NCBI GenBank assembly: GCA_964593795.1
Contig: CAZQJC010000149.1
Coordinates: 28,409 to 92,408, forward strand
Origin: JAHFDS01 sp964593795
GTDB lineage: Bacteria > Myxococcota_A > Polyangia > JAHFDS01
Direction: 5' to 3'
DNA: 64,000 bases
The stretch's first letter is position 1, and each line of letters starts with the position of its first letter. Both the position numbers and the translations under genes were made by a program. This document shows, piece after piece, positions 8,572 to 16,203 of the stretch. The notes below the pieces were generated by a model, which saw only the letters and a program-made list of their open reading frames with translations, was not told the DNA's origin and ran no database searches.

Positions 8572-9282
8572 CTACCTCCACTTCCGGCTCTCGAGGGAGT
8601 ACGTCGCGGCGGTCAGGCAGCCGATGATGAGGCTGCCGTAGTAGAGGAGGTCACGGGTGTCGACCACGCCGCGCGCGATGTTCTGGAAGTGCGTGTCGAG
8701 CGAGATGAACTCGAGGAACGGCTGCAGGGCCTTGGGCGCCAGCACCGAGAGGCGGCCCAGGATGAAGAGCGAGAACGAGATGCCCCAGGCCAGGATGAAC
8801 GCGACGATCTGCGAGCGCGTCCACGACGAGGCCATCAGGCCAATCGCGAGGTAGCTGCCGCCCATGAGCACGAGCCCGAGGTAGCCGCCGATGACGGGGC
8901 CCTTGTCGAGCTGGCCGAAGCTCGCGACGGTCAATGGGTACGCGAGCGTGAGGCCGAGCGCGACGCCGAGCAGGCCCACCGCGCCGAAGAACTTGCCGAT
9001 GACGACCTGCCAGTCCGTGAGCGGCAGCGTGGCCAGGAGCTCGAACGTGCCCTGGCCGCGCTCCTTGGCGAGGAGGCGCATCGTGATCGCGGGCGCGAAG
9101 AACGTGAGCGCGAGCGGCGCCCAGCCGAAGAACGGGCGCAGGTCCGCGTTGTTCTCGAGGAAGAGCTGCGAGAAGAACATGAAGCCCGAGAACAGCAGGA
9201 AGACGGTGATGACGATGTACGCGATCGGCGAGTTGAAGTACGTGCCGAGCTCGCGCCTTGCGATGGTCAGTGACTTGCTCAT
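8572..9282 (-). CDS. ABC-2 type transporter permease (GldF-like)
   Basis: The 236-residue product has about six membrane helices and begins MSKSLTIARRELGTYFNSP, which is the usual amphipathic lead-in of GldF/ABC-2 permeases. The cytoplasmic loop with RLLAKERGQGTFELLATLP is the conserved coupling region that contacts the ATPase. It would form the membrane channel of a complex with the ATPase encoded just upstream and the GldG-like protein downstream. The ATG at 9282 lies 14 bases after the ATPase stop, behind AGGGGA. The final codons overlap the ribosome site of the next gene. Confidence 0.88.
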   Translation of the reverse strand: MSKSLTIARRELGTYFNSPIAYIVITVFLLFSGFMFFSQLFLENNADLRPFFGWAPLALTFFAPAITMRLLAKERGQGTFELLATLPLTDWQVVIGKFFGAVGLLGVALGLTLAYPLTVASFGQLDKGPVIGGYLGLVLMGGSYLAIGLMASSWTRSQIVAFILAWGISFSLFILGRLSVLAPKALQPFLEFISLDTHFQNIARGVVDTRDLLYYGSLIIGCLTAATYSLESRKWR

Positions 9283-9296
9283 GATGGATCCCCTGC

Positions 9297-10268
9297 CTAC
9301 GCCTTGGGCCCGCCGACGCCGTCGTCGCGCGTGAGCTTTCTGAACACGTCCTCGAGCGACGCGGCCTGGCGCTGCAGCTCGAGGAGCGACCAGCCGTTGT
9401 CGACCGCGGCGCGGAAGAGCGGCTTGCGAAGATCGCCCGAGCCGCTGCCGTCCACCGTGAACTGGTACGTGCCGGACTCGCCGTCGGCCTCCGCGCAGCG
9501 GGCGACGCCCGAGAGCTGGCCGAGCTTCTCGGCGATGGCGGCCTTGGGCGTGCCGTTCTGCTCGATGACGACGCGGTAGCGGTTGCCGCGTTCGCGCGCG
9601 CCGAGCTCGTCGGGCGTGCCGTCGGCGACCAGCTTGCCGCCCGCGATGATGACCACGCGGCTGCACGTCGCCTGGACCTCGGGCAGGATGTGCGTGGACA
9701 GGATGACCGTGCGCTCGCGCCCGACCTCCTTGATGAGCTGGCGGATCTCGACGATCTGATTCGGGTCGAGGCCGCTCGTGGGCTCGTCGAGGATGACGAT
9801 CTTGGGCTCGTGGATCATGGCCTGCGCCAGGCCCACGCGCTGCCGGTAGCCCTTCGACAGCTCACCGATGAGCTTGCCGAGCATCGAGCCGAGGCCGCAG
9901 ACGTCGACCATTCGCTTCAGGCGCGGGCGGCGTTCGGAGCGGGGCAGCTCGCGGATCGAGCAGATGAACTCGAGGTACTCGAGGACCGTCATGTCCTTGT
10001 AGAGCGGCGTGTCCTCCGGCAGGTAGCCGAGGTTCTGCCGCACCTCGAGCGACTGCTCGTAGACGTCGAAGCCCGCGACGCGCGCCGTGCCCGCCGTGGG
10101 CGACAGGAAGCACGTCAGCATCTTCATCGTCGTGGACTTGCCGGCGCCGTTCGGACCGAGGAAGCCCAGCACCTCGCCTGACCGCACCTCGAAGCTGATC
10201 TGGTTCACGGCCCGGAAGCTGCCGTAGTCCTTGGTCAGCCCCTCGACCTGGATCATGACCTCGCTCAT
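9297..10268 (-). CDS. ABC transporter ATP-binding protein (GldA-like)
   Basis: The 323-residue product is a single nucleotide-binding domain. It has Walker A GPNGAGKST (about residues 40-48), the signature LSKGYRQR, Walker B IVILDEPTSGLDP and the switch His in STHILPEV, followed by a C-terminal extension of about 100 residues typical of the CcmA/GldA subgroup. It powers the ABC-2 permease encoded downstream. It is the first gene of a four-gene minus-strand operon (ATPase, permease, GldG-like, DUF4340). Upstream 219 bases separate it from a divergent gene. I see no convincing promoter there and no close TANNNT box, so a longer leader is likely. Confidence 0.93.
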   Translation of the reverse strand: MSEVMIQVEGLTKDYGSFRAVNQISFEVRSGEVLGFLGPNGAGKSTTMKMLTCFLSPTAGTARVAGFDVYEQSLEVRQNLGYLPEDTPLYKDMTVLEYLEFICSIRELPRSERRPRLKRMVDVCGLGSMLGKLIGELSKGYRQRVGLAQAMIHEPKIVILDEPTSGLDPNQIVEIRQLIKEVGRERTVILSTHILPEVQATCSRVVIIAGGKLVADGTPDELGARERGNRYRVVIEQNGTPKAAIAEKLGQLSGVARCAEADGESGTYQFTVDGSGSGDLRKPLFRAAVDNGWSLLELQRQAASLEDVFRKLTRDDGVGGPKA

Positions 10269-10474
10269 GTCTGTTCCATTCCGTGGTTGCCCTGTGAGAA
10301 TTCAATGGGTTGTGGTCTTGCGCGCGACAACCCGCCCGCCCCGCCGTCTATTCCCGCAGCCGGACACGCCGGGCGGGGGCCTTCGGTTACACGAGGGCGG
10401 AAGGGGTGTCAACCCGGCGCGGCGGGCGCGGGCGCGGACGCGGAGGGCCTTTGGGTGATCGGTGGGGCTCGTAC

Positions 10475-10480
10475 TACCGT
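10475..10480 (+). promoter_or_regulatory. TACCGT, candidate -10 box of the rlmI-like gene
   Basis: TACCGT ends 7 bases before the ATG at 10488, with no Shine-Dalgarno sequence between. Confidence 0.4.
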
Positions 10481-10487
10481 GCGGCCG

Positions 10488-11651
10488 ATGGCCAAGGTGC
10501 GCTTGCGCAAGGACCTGTCGCGGCACGTGCGGGCGGGGCACCCGTGGATCTTCGCCGACGCGCTCGTGGCGCGGCCCGCGGTGGCGACGGGCGCCGTGGT
10601 GGACGTCATGGGGACCGAGGGGCGGTTCCTCGCGAGGGGCCTTTACGACGCGGGCTCGCCGATCGCGGTGCGGGTGTTCTCGCTCGACGCGCGCGAGGGG
10701 GTGGATGCGGCGCTCGTGCGACGGCGGCTCGCGGAGGCGCTCGTCGCGCGGCGCGGGGTCATCGACCCGACGGAGACCGACACGTTCCGCTGGTGCAACG
10801 GCGAGGGCGACCTCCTGCCGGGTGTGGTGGTGGACGTCTACGCGCACGTGGCCGTGGTGCGGCTCGACGGCGACGCGGCGCGCGCGGTGCTGCCGTTCGT
10901 GGTGCAGGCGGTGGTGGAGCTCGGCCGTCCGCTCGGCGTGACGGCGGTGATCGAGCGCTCGCGCGGCGCGAAGAGCGCGGCGCTGCACGGCGAGCCGGTG
11001 TCGTCCGCGGTGCAGGTGCGGGAGCACGGCGTGCGCTTCGCGGTCGACGTGCTGCACGGCCAGAAGACCGGCAGCTTCCTCGATCAGCGCGAGAACCGGC
11101 GCGCGATCCGGCCGTTTTCGCGCGGCGAGGACGTCGCGAACCTGTTCTGCTACACGGGCGGCTTCTCCGTGCAAGCGGCGCTCGGCGGCGCCAGGCGCGT
11201 GTGGTCCGTGGACAGCGCGGCCGGCGCCCTGGCGAGCGCGCGCGACAACTTCGCGCTCAATGGCCTCGACCCCGGGAAGCACGCCTTCGACTGCGAGGAC
11301 GTCTTCGCGTGGCTCGACCGGATGCGCGCCGAGGGCCAGCGCTTCGGGCTCGCCGTCGTCGATCCGCCGAGCTTCGCGCCGTCCGAGCGCAGCGTGGTGC
11401 GCGCGCTCGCCGCGTACCGGGATCTCTTCGCGGCGTCGTTGCAGGTGATCGAGGCGGGCGGCGTGCTGTGCGCGTCGTCGTGCTCGAGCCACGTCGACGC
11501 CGAGGCCTTCCTCGGCACGCTGCGCGACGCGTCCGGCAAGGCGCGCCGGCCGCTGCGCGTGCTCGAGGTGCGCGGCCAGCCCGGCGATCACCCGACGCCG
11601 CCGGCCTTCCCCGAAGGGCGCTACCTCAAGTTCGTGGTCTGCCGCGTCTGA
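10488..11651 (+). CDS. Class I rRNA methyltransferase, RlmI/RlmK family
   Basis: The 387-residue product is a SAM-dependent methyltransferase of the RlmI family, which makes 5-methylcytosine in 23S rRNA. The N-terminal PUA domain opens with the typical H-P-W-I-F segment (RAGHPWIFADAL). The catalytic domain has the conserved Q-K-T-G-x-F-L-D-Q-R-x-N-R motif near residues 190-205, motif I LFCYTGGFSVQAA, a ribose-binding acidic strand VDSA, and VVDPPSFA (motif IV). A Cys pair (ASSCSSH) follows. The start at 10488 is chosen because it opens directly on the PUA domain; the frame is open further upstream but without similarity. It is a single gene facing the minus-strand block that ends at 11655. 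Confidence 0.9.
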   Translation: MAKVRLRKDLSRHVRAGHPWIFADALVARPAVATGAVVDVMGTEGRFLARGLYDAGSPIAVRVFSLDAREGVDAALVRRRLAEALVARRGVIDPTETDTFRWCNGEGDLLPGVVVDVYAHVAVVRLDGDAARAVLPFVVQAVVELGRPLGVTAVIERSRGAKSAALHGEPVSSAVQVREHGVRFAVDVLHGQKTGSFLDQRENRRAIRPFSRGEDVANLFCYTGGFSVQAALGGARRVWSVDSAAGALASARDNFALNGLDPGKHAFDCEDVFAWLDRMRAEGQRFGLAVVDPPSFAPSERSVVRALAAYRDLFAASLQVIEAGGVLCASSCSSHVDAEAFLGTLRDASGKARRPLRVLEVRGQPGDHPTPPAFPEGRYLKFVVCRV

Positions 11652-11654
11652 CGC

Positions 11655-12140
11655 CTACCGGGCGTCGCACCAGCCGGCGGTGACGCGGAGCTGCGCGATC
11701 ACCACGCGGCCGGGGCCGGTCTTCCGCAGCTCCACGCGCAGCGGCGGGGAGGTCCCGAGCCTCGGGACGGGGGAGGGCAGCTCGGCGCGCCGCTCTTCCC
11801 AGTGCATCGGCGTCAGGCTGAGCCGGCGTTCGTAGCCGTCGGTCGAGAACGTCGCCACGATGCGGTTGCCCGCGGGGATGTCGCCGGTGACGTAGAGGTG
11901 CAGGCAGGCGTCGAGCATGGCCGCGGGCACGGTCTGCGAGAGCACGACCGGGTCGCCCTCGAGCTGCACGCCACGATCGCTGTCGTGCCACGTGGGGATC
12001 GAGACGGCGCTGCCCTGGTCGACGGACCACGAGCACAGCCGGTCGCCGCACCAGAGGTCGAAGCTGCTGTCGCGGATGAGGTCGACCTCGCCGCCGCAGC
12101 CGAGCACGAGGAGCGCGACGAGGGCGAGCGCGCGCCTCAC
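11655..12140 (-). CDS. Lipoprotein with a D-S-S-F-x-L-W-C-G-D domain
   Basis: The 161-residue product has a signal peptide and lipobox (VLGC, Cys15). The mature part is one domain with the block DSSFDLWCGDRLCSWSVDQG, a TWHDSDRGVQLEG strand and the ending GPGRVVIAQLRV. It is a paralogue of the N-terminal domain of the protein at 38304-39410, which keeps the same blocks in order. The fold looks like a beta-sandwich (carbohydrate-binding-like), but that is inference. The GTG start overlaps the TGA of the upstream gene by four bases (GTGA), so translation is coupled. Confidence 0.75.
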   Translation of the reverse strand: MRRALALVALLVLGCGGEVDLIRDSSFDLWCGDRLCSWSVDQGSAVSIPTWHDSDRGVQLEGDPVVLSQTVPAAMLDACLHLYVTGDIPAGNRIVATFSTDGYERRLSLTPMHWEERRAELPSPVPRLGTSPPLRVELRKTGPGRVVIAQLRVTAGWCDAR

Positions 12141-12775
12141 CAGGCACCGCGCAGGCCGAGCGTCGCGAGCACGCCGCCCGCGTCATGGACGTCCTCGAGG
12201 AGGTTGCCGATGGTCGGCGCGTAGCTGTGGCCGACCTGTAGCTGGTAGCCGAGGAACGGCCAGACCATGTGGATCACGCCGGCGGCCTGCGAGACGTGCC
12301 AGCCGAGGTGGTTCTCGCCGCGCTGGCTCGGGGCCGCGCGCTGGTCGTAGCTCGTGTGCGCGCTCGTCGGACCGCCGGAGAGCTGCGCGAACCACTCCAC
12401 CGTGCGCGACGACGGCATCGACACGCGCAAGAGGAGGCCTGGCGCGAGCGTGAACCACGAGAACGTCTGCGTGGTGTGGAAGCCGCCCGCGTCGAGCGTG
12501 TCGCGGTCGAAGGCGCGCCGCTCGAGCAGGCGCGCCTCGACGCCGACGGCGAGGTGCCAGCCGATGGCGCGGACCACGGCGGCGCCGAAGCGGGCATCGG
12601 AGACGGGGCCCTCGCGGAAGCCGAAGGTGGTGAGGCGCGCGGTGTAGTCGTCGAGGCGGGCGGCAGCCTGGAGGCCGGCGCTGGCCTCGATCGCCCAGGT
12701 CGCGTCGGATGCGTCGGCGCGCGCGGGTACGGCGGTCGATGCGACGAGGAGCCAGGCGATCAGGGGGGCGCGCAT
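12137..12775 (-). CDS. Outer-membrane beta-barrel-like protein
   Basis: The 212-residue product has a cleavable signal peptide (MRAPLIAWLLVASTAVPARA) and then alternating amphipathic strands with many aromatic and Gly residues, such as WHLAVGVEARLLE, FTLAPGLLLRVSM and FLGYQLQVGHSYA. This suggests a small 8-stranded outer-membrane barrel; no specific family is recognised. The ATG at 12775 is selected because upstream codons in the frame give no signal peptide. It is cotranscribed with the lipoprotein that overlaps its stop, so the two may work together. It is divergent from the PEGA-barrel gene that starts 152 bases away. Confidence 0.65.
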   Translation of the reverse strand: MRAPLIAWLLVASTAVPARADASDATWAIEASAGLQAAARLDDYTARLTTFGFREGPVSDARFGAAVVRAIGWHLAVGVEARLLERRAFDRDTLDAGGFHTTQTFSWFTLAPGLLLRVSMPSSRTVEWFAQLSGGPTSAHTSYDQRAAPSQRGENHLGWHVSQAAGVIHMVWPFLGYQLQVGHSYAPTIGNLLEDVHDAGGVLATLGLRGAW

Positions 12776-12914
12776 GCAGGCGCGCGGTGCAAGGCGCGTG
12801 CTCCTCGCGGCGCGACCGCGAATCGCGCGCTTCGAGCGCAGGTGTGCCCGGATCCACACCGCGGATGTCGCGGTGGCGTCGGCGCTTCCGCTTCCCCTTG
12901 GCGCGTCGCCTCCG

Positions 12915-12920
12915 TATCCT
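12915..12920 (+). promoter_or_regulatory. TATCCT, candidate -10 box of the PEGA-barrel gene
   Basis: TATCCT ends exactly 6 bases before the GTG at 12927. It supports that GTG as the start and an essentially leaderless message. Confidence 0.5.
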
Positions 12921-12926
12921 GCGGCC

Positions 12927-14417
12927 GTGCGCCTTCGCGCGGCCTTGGTCGTGGTCCTCGTCGGTGTGCTCCTCGCGCTCGGCGCGGAGGCGAAGCCACG
13001 CAAGGCTGGCAGGCGCGAGACGGCCGGGGCGAAGCGCGAGGCGGCGGCGCTCGTGCGGCAGGCGGAGTTCCAGCGCAAGTCGGGCAAGGCGGCGGACGCC
13101 TACCGCAGCTACGAGGCGCTGCTCTCGCGCTTCAAGAAGCGCCTATCGAAGAAGCAGCGCCGGCAGGCCGAGCAGGCGCTGGTCGCGCTCCGCTCGTGGA
13201 CCGCGGTGCTGCGCTTCTCGCAGCCGCCCGGGCCGGCCGCCACGATCACGCTCGACGGCGCCACGGTGGAGGCGCCGTCGCGTCCGCTGCGCGTCGATCC
13301 TGGTCGCCACACGGTGCAGGCCACGCGCGCGGGCGCCGATCCGTTCGCGTCGGTGGTGCAGCTCGCGCCGGGTCAGGACGAGACCGTGGAGATCAAGCTC
13401 GCGGCCGAGTCGCGCGGGGGCCTCATCGCGGTGCGGGAGCGCACGGGCGCGGACGTCGCGGTGGTGATCGACGGGCGCGAGGTGGGGCCCGCGCCCTGGG
13501 AGGGCGAGCTCGAGCCGGGGCGCCACGTCGTCGAGGCGCGCGGCGCGCGGCACGAGGCGGCGTCGGCGAGCGTGGACGTGCAGCGCCGCGGGCGCATCGA
13601 GATCGAGCTCGTGGCGGTGCAGGTGCGCGAGCACGTCAAGCTCGCGAGCGCGACCGAGGGCGCGTCGATGCTGCTCGACGGCCAGCCGCAGGCGTTGCCG
13701 TTCGACGGCCCGCTCGCGCTCGGCAAGCACTCGCTCGAGCTCTCGGCGCCGGGGCATCGCAAGCTCGCGCGCGCGCTCGACGTCGCCGCGGGCAAGCCCC
13801 TCGACGAGCGGCTGGTGCTCGAGCGCGAGGTCGCGGCCGCGGCGGCGGTCGCGGCGGTGCCCGTGGTGACCGAGCCGGAGAGGCGCAACCGCTTCGGCGT
13901 CCTCGCGAGCGGGGGCTTCCCGCGCGTGCTGCAGGCGGAGGCGAGCCTGCGCCTCAAGGACGTGGTCGCGATCGGGTTCGAGTGGAGCTACCTGCCCGAG
14001 CTGACGCTCGCGGACATCAGGTTCCACATGACGAGCTACCAGGGGACGCTGCGCTGGTCTCCGTGGCGCGGCGCCTTCCACGTCGGCGTCGGCGGCGGCG
14101 TGCAGTCGTACGCCTCGTCGTCGGGCAGCACGGTCACGCGCGCGCGCATCGACGTGCTGCAGCCCATCGTCAGCCCGCACCTCGGCTGGCACTGGGTGTT
14201 CAAGTCGGGGCTCACGCTCGGGGTCGACGTCGGCGTGCAGCTCGTCCTCGCCTCGGATCCGAAGGCGACGCTCCACGATGCGAGCGGGCGGCCGCTCGAC
14301 GAGGCGACGCTCGACGACGACGCCCGGGGGATCCGGACCGACGCGCAGGACCTCGCCTCGCAGATCGTGACGACGCCGCTACCCACGCTGAGCCTCAAGC
14401 TCGGGTGGTATCTCTAG
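12927..14417 (+). CDS. PEGA-domain protein with C-terminal outer-membrane barrel
   Basis: The 496-residue product has a signal peptide (RLRAALVVVLVGVLLALG) and a Lys/Arg-rich helical segment. Three PEGA-like repeats follow at about residues 90-330, each with the pattern small-strand, D-G/x-x-V-G, P-x-x-x-x-L-x-x-G-x-H-x-V-x-x. The C-terminal 160 residues are barrel-like (FGVLASGGFPRVLQAEASL ... LSLKLGWYL) and end in an aromatic/aliphatic strand, as in outer-membrane proteins. PEGA repeats are thought to bind peptidoglycan or other envelope polymers. The GTG start follows the TATCCT box; an upstream frame extension overlaps the divergent gene and lacks a signal peptide. Confidence 0.75.
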   Translation: MRLRAALVVVLVGVLLALGAEAKPRKAGRRETAGAKREAAALVRQAEFQRKSGKAADAYRSYEALLSRFKKRLSKKQRRQAEQALVALRSWTAVLRFSQPPGPAATITLDGATVEAPSRPLRVDPGRHTVQATRAGADPFASVVQLAPGQDETVEIKLAAESRGGLIAVRERTGADVAVVIDGREVGPAPWEGELEPGRHVVEARGARHEAASASVDVQRRGRIEIELVAVQVREHVKLASATEGASMLLDGQPQALPFDGPLALGKHSLELSAPGHRKLARALDVAAGKPLDERLVLEREVAAAAAVAAVPVVTEPERRNRFGVLASGGFPRVLQAEASLRLKDVVAIGFEWSYLPELTLADIRFHMTSYQGTLRWSPWRGAFHVGVGGGVQSYASSSGSTVTRARIDVLQPIVSPHLGWHWVFKSGLTLGVDVGVQLVLASDPKATLHDASGRPLDEATLDDDARGIRTDAQDLASQIVTTPLPTLSLKLGWYL

Positions 14418-14525
14418 CGCCTCGCTGCGCCTCCCTGCGCTCGGCTCGTGGGAGCGGGTTCGGCGGCTGAGAATTTTGTAGGAAGAACTGCGTTTGCTAC
14501 ATCACAGCGCTGTGCGCGGAAATGC

Positions 14526-14531
14526 TATGGT
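14526..14531 (+). promoter_or_regulatory. TATGGT, candidate -10 box of the 14540 lipoprotein gene
   Basis: TATGGT ends 8 bases before the ATG at 14540. TTTGCT further upstream is too far away to be its -35 box. Confidence 0.4.
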
Positions 14532-14539
14532 CGGACCAG

Positions 14540-15199
14540 ATGCGGCGATTGGCATTGGTCCTGACGATGCTGGCCGGCTGCCTGTCCCAGGAGTTCGGGA
14601 TGGACACCACCGAGGAGTCCACGCTGTCGGTCAAGCTCGGGCGCATCGGCGGTCCGTGCGAGGGCACGAACAGCAACGAGGACGAGGACGGCAGCGTCAC
14701 GATCATCAAGACCACCGAGAGCGGCACGTGCAAGCTGCGCGTGGAGTTCACGACGCGGTTCCTCAAGATCGCCGACGTGCGCGCGGAGGTGGCCGAGCGG
14801 ACGATCGCGCGCGGCCACAAGCCCGAGCAGGTGAAGATCCTCGGCTTCTCGGACCAGGCCTCGTCGTTCCTGATCCACGACATCAAGCTGACCGGCGTGA
14901 GCGTGCGGACGGCGATGTGGCGCGGAGACCTGGCCATCGAGGGCATGTCGGTGGCGAACTTCAAGGAGCGCGAGCTGGCCGCCATCGACACGACGACGCT
15001 GACGGTGCCGATGACCTCGAGCCTGAGCGACGTCGTGCTGCGCGGCTACCACAGCAACACCGACGTGCAGGCGACCGGGGTCGTGGAGCTGTCGAGCATC
15101 CCGCTCGCGCAGTGGAGCTCGATCTCGCCGGAGGTCGACGTGGCGATCGAGTTCGGCGTGACCGCCAAGCTGCACGTCCACGGCGAATACGCGCTGTAG
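14540..15199 (+). CDS. Predicted lipoprotein of unknown function
   Basis: The 219-residue product has a short signal peptide with lipobox L-A-G-C (MRRLALVLTMLAGC). The mature protein is acidic at first (EGTNSNEDEDGS) and then strand-rich with one Cys pair (GPC and GTC). I do not recognise a family. The ATG at 14540 is preferred over the one at 14522 because it gives a clean signal peptide and lies after the TATGGT box. Its stop abuts the stop of the convergent gene with no base between them. Confidence 0.65.
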   Translation: MRRLALVLTMLAGCLSQEFGMDTTEESTLSVKLGRIGGPCEGTNSNEDEDGSVTIIKTTESGTCKLRVEFTTRFLKIADVRAEVAERTIARGHKPEQVKILGFSDQASSFLIHDIKLTGVSVRTAMWRGDLAIEGMSVANFKERELAAIDTTTLTVPMTSSLSDVVLRGYHSNTDVQATGVVELSSIPLAQWSSISPEVDVAIEFGVTAKLHVHGEYAL

Positions 15200-16201
15200 T
15201 CACAGCGGGGCGAGGTAGCGGAGCTTCTGCCAGTCGCTCCAGGACGACTTCTGGCCGTTGCCGTTGATCGCGCGCACGCGCCAGTCCACGAGCTCGTACT
15301 GGCCGAGCAGGCCCGCGTAGATGCGCCGGTTACCGAGATCGCGCGGATCGCTCGAGAGCACCTTGAAGCGCAGCTGGCCCGCCGGCAGACCGGCCATCGG
15401 CGTGGCCTCGGCCGCGCGGAGGGCCATCGCCGGGTACTTCGGCGCGAGCTGGCCCGTGGTCTTCCAGTTCTGGTTCTCGAAGCGCGCGTCGATCTCGTAG
15501 AGGACGAGGCACCCCGCCGGCTGGTTGGTGACCTGCGTGACCACGACGTTCGCGGCCGCGTCCCAGTAGCCGGTCTTGATGGGCCGTGGCGTGGTCGGCA
15601 TCGGCGCGCCGTCGCACCGAGGATCGACGGCCAGGTTGAACTGGCGCAGGATTGCCTGCATCTGCTGGCCGTCGGGCGCGACGGGGCGCGAGGCACGGGG
15701 CGGCTGCTGCGGGCAGCCGCTCGGGTCCGTGGGCTGCAGGTCGGGCGTGCCCGGGCAGCGATCGCGATCGTCGGGGACGAGGTCGCCGTCGGCGTCGCCC
15801 CGGGCGTACGCCGCGACGTACCCGGCCGTGTTGCGGGCGAGCTTGGCCTTGGCGCCGCGGTCACGCGCCCTCAGCACGAACTCGCTGGGCGTGGACGAGC
15901 CGGCGACCATCTGGCGCGATGCGCGGAACATGTCCACGCGGACGGCGCCGATGAAGCGGGCCGTCGCGCTGTCGGTCGTGCCGAGGCACTTGACGATCAG
16001 CGCCTGCGTGCGCACCTCGACCTCCTTGGGGGCAACGCCTGCGGCGGTCCAGGCCTTGGCCTTTGCCTGGGCGTCGTCGAGGCACGCGTTGGCGGTGAGC
16101 GCTTCGCCGGTCTCCCCGGGCTCGGCGTCGGTGTCCGCGTTGGGCGGCTCGCAGGCGCCGAGACCCACGAGGAGCAGGAAGAGTGAGATCGACTTGCGCA
16201 T
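15200..16201 (-). CDS. Lipoprotein with a thrombospondin type 3-like calcium motif
   Basis: The 333-residue product has a signal peptide with lipobox L-G-A-C. An N-terminal helical half follows, then one calcium-binding loop of the thrombospondin type 3/OmpA kind (GDADGDLVPDDRDRCPGTP, about residues 150-168). The C-terminal half is strand-rich and may be fibronectin-like (WDAAANVVVTQVTNQP, ending WQKLRYLAPL). Its function is unknown. The ATG is 2 bases after the stop of the phospholipase C-like gene, so the pair forms an operon and the lipoprotein may anchor, chaperone or process that enzyme. Confidence 0.75.
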   Translation of the reverse strand: MRKSISLFLLLVGLGACEPPNADTDAEPGETGEALTANACLDDAQAKAKAWTAAGVAPKEVEVRTQALIVKCLGTTDSATARFIGAVRVDMFRASRQMVAGSSTPSEFVLRARDRGAKAKLARNTAGYVAAYARGDADGDLVPDDRDRCPGTPDLQPTDPSGCPQQPPRASRPVAPDGQQMQAILRQFNLAVDPRCDGAPMPTTPRPIKTGYWDAAANVVVTQVTNQPAGCLVLYEIDARFENQNWKTTGQLAPKYPAMALRAAEATPMAGLPAGQLRFKVLSSDPRDLGNRRIYAGLLGQYELVDWRVRAINGNGQKSSWSDWQKLRYLAPL

Positions 16202-16203
16202 GA

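Noticed and set aside
12269..14470. A 733-codon open frame overlapping the PEGA-barrel gene
   Set aside because: Composition is almost only Ala/Arg/Gly with no recognisable domain, while the competing frame encodes a signal peptide, PEGA repeats and a barrel.
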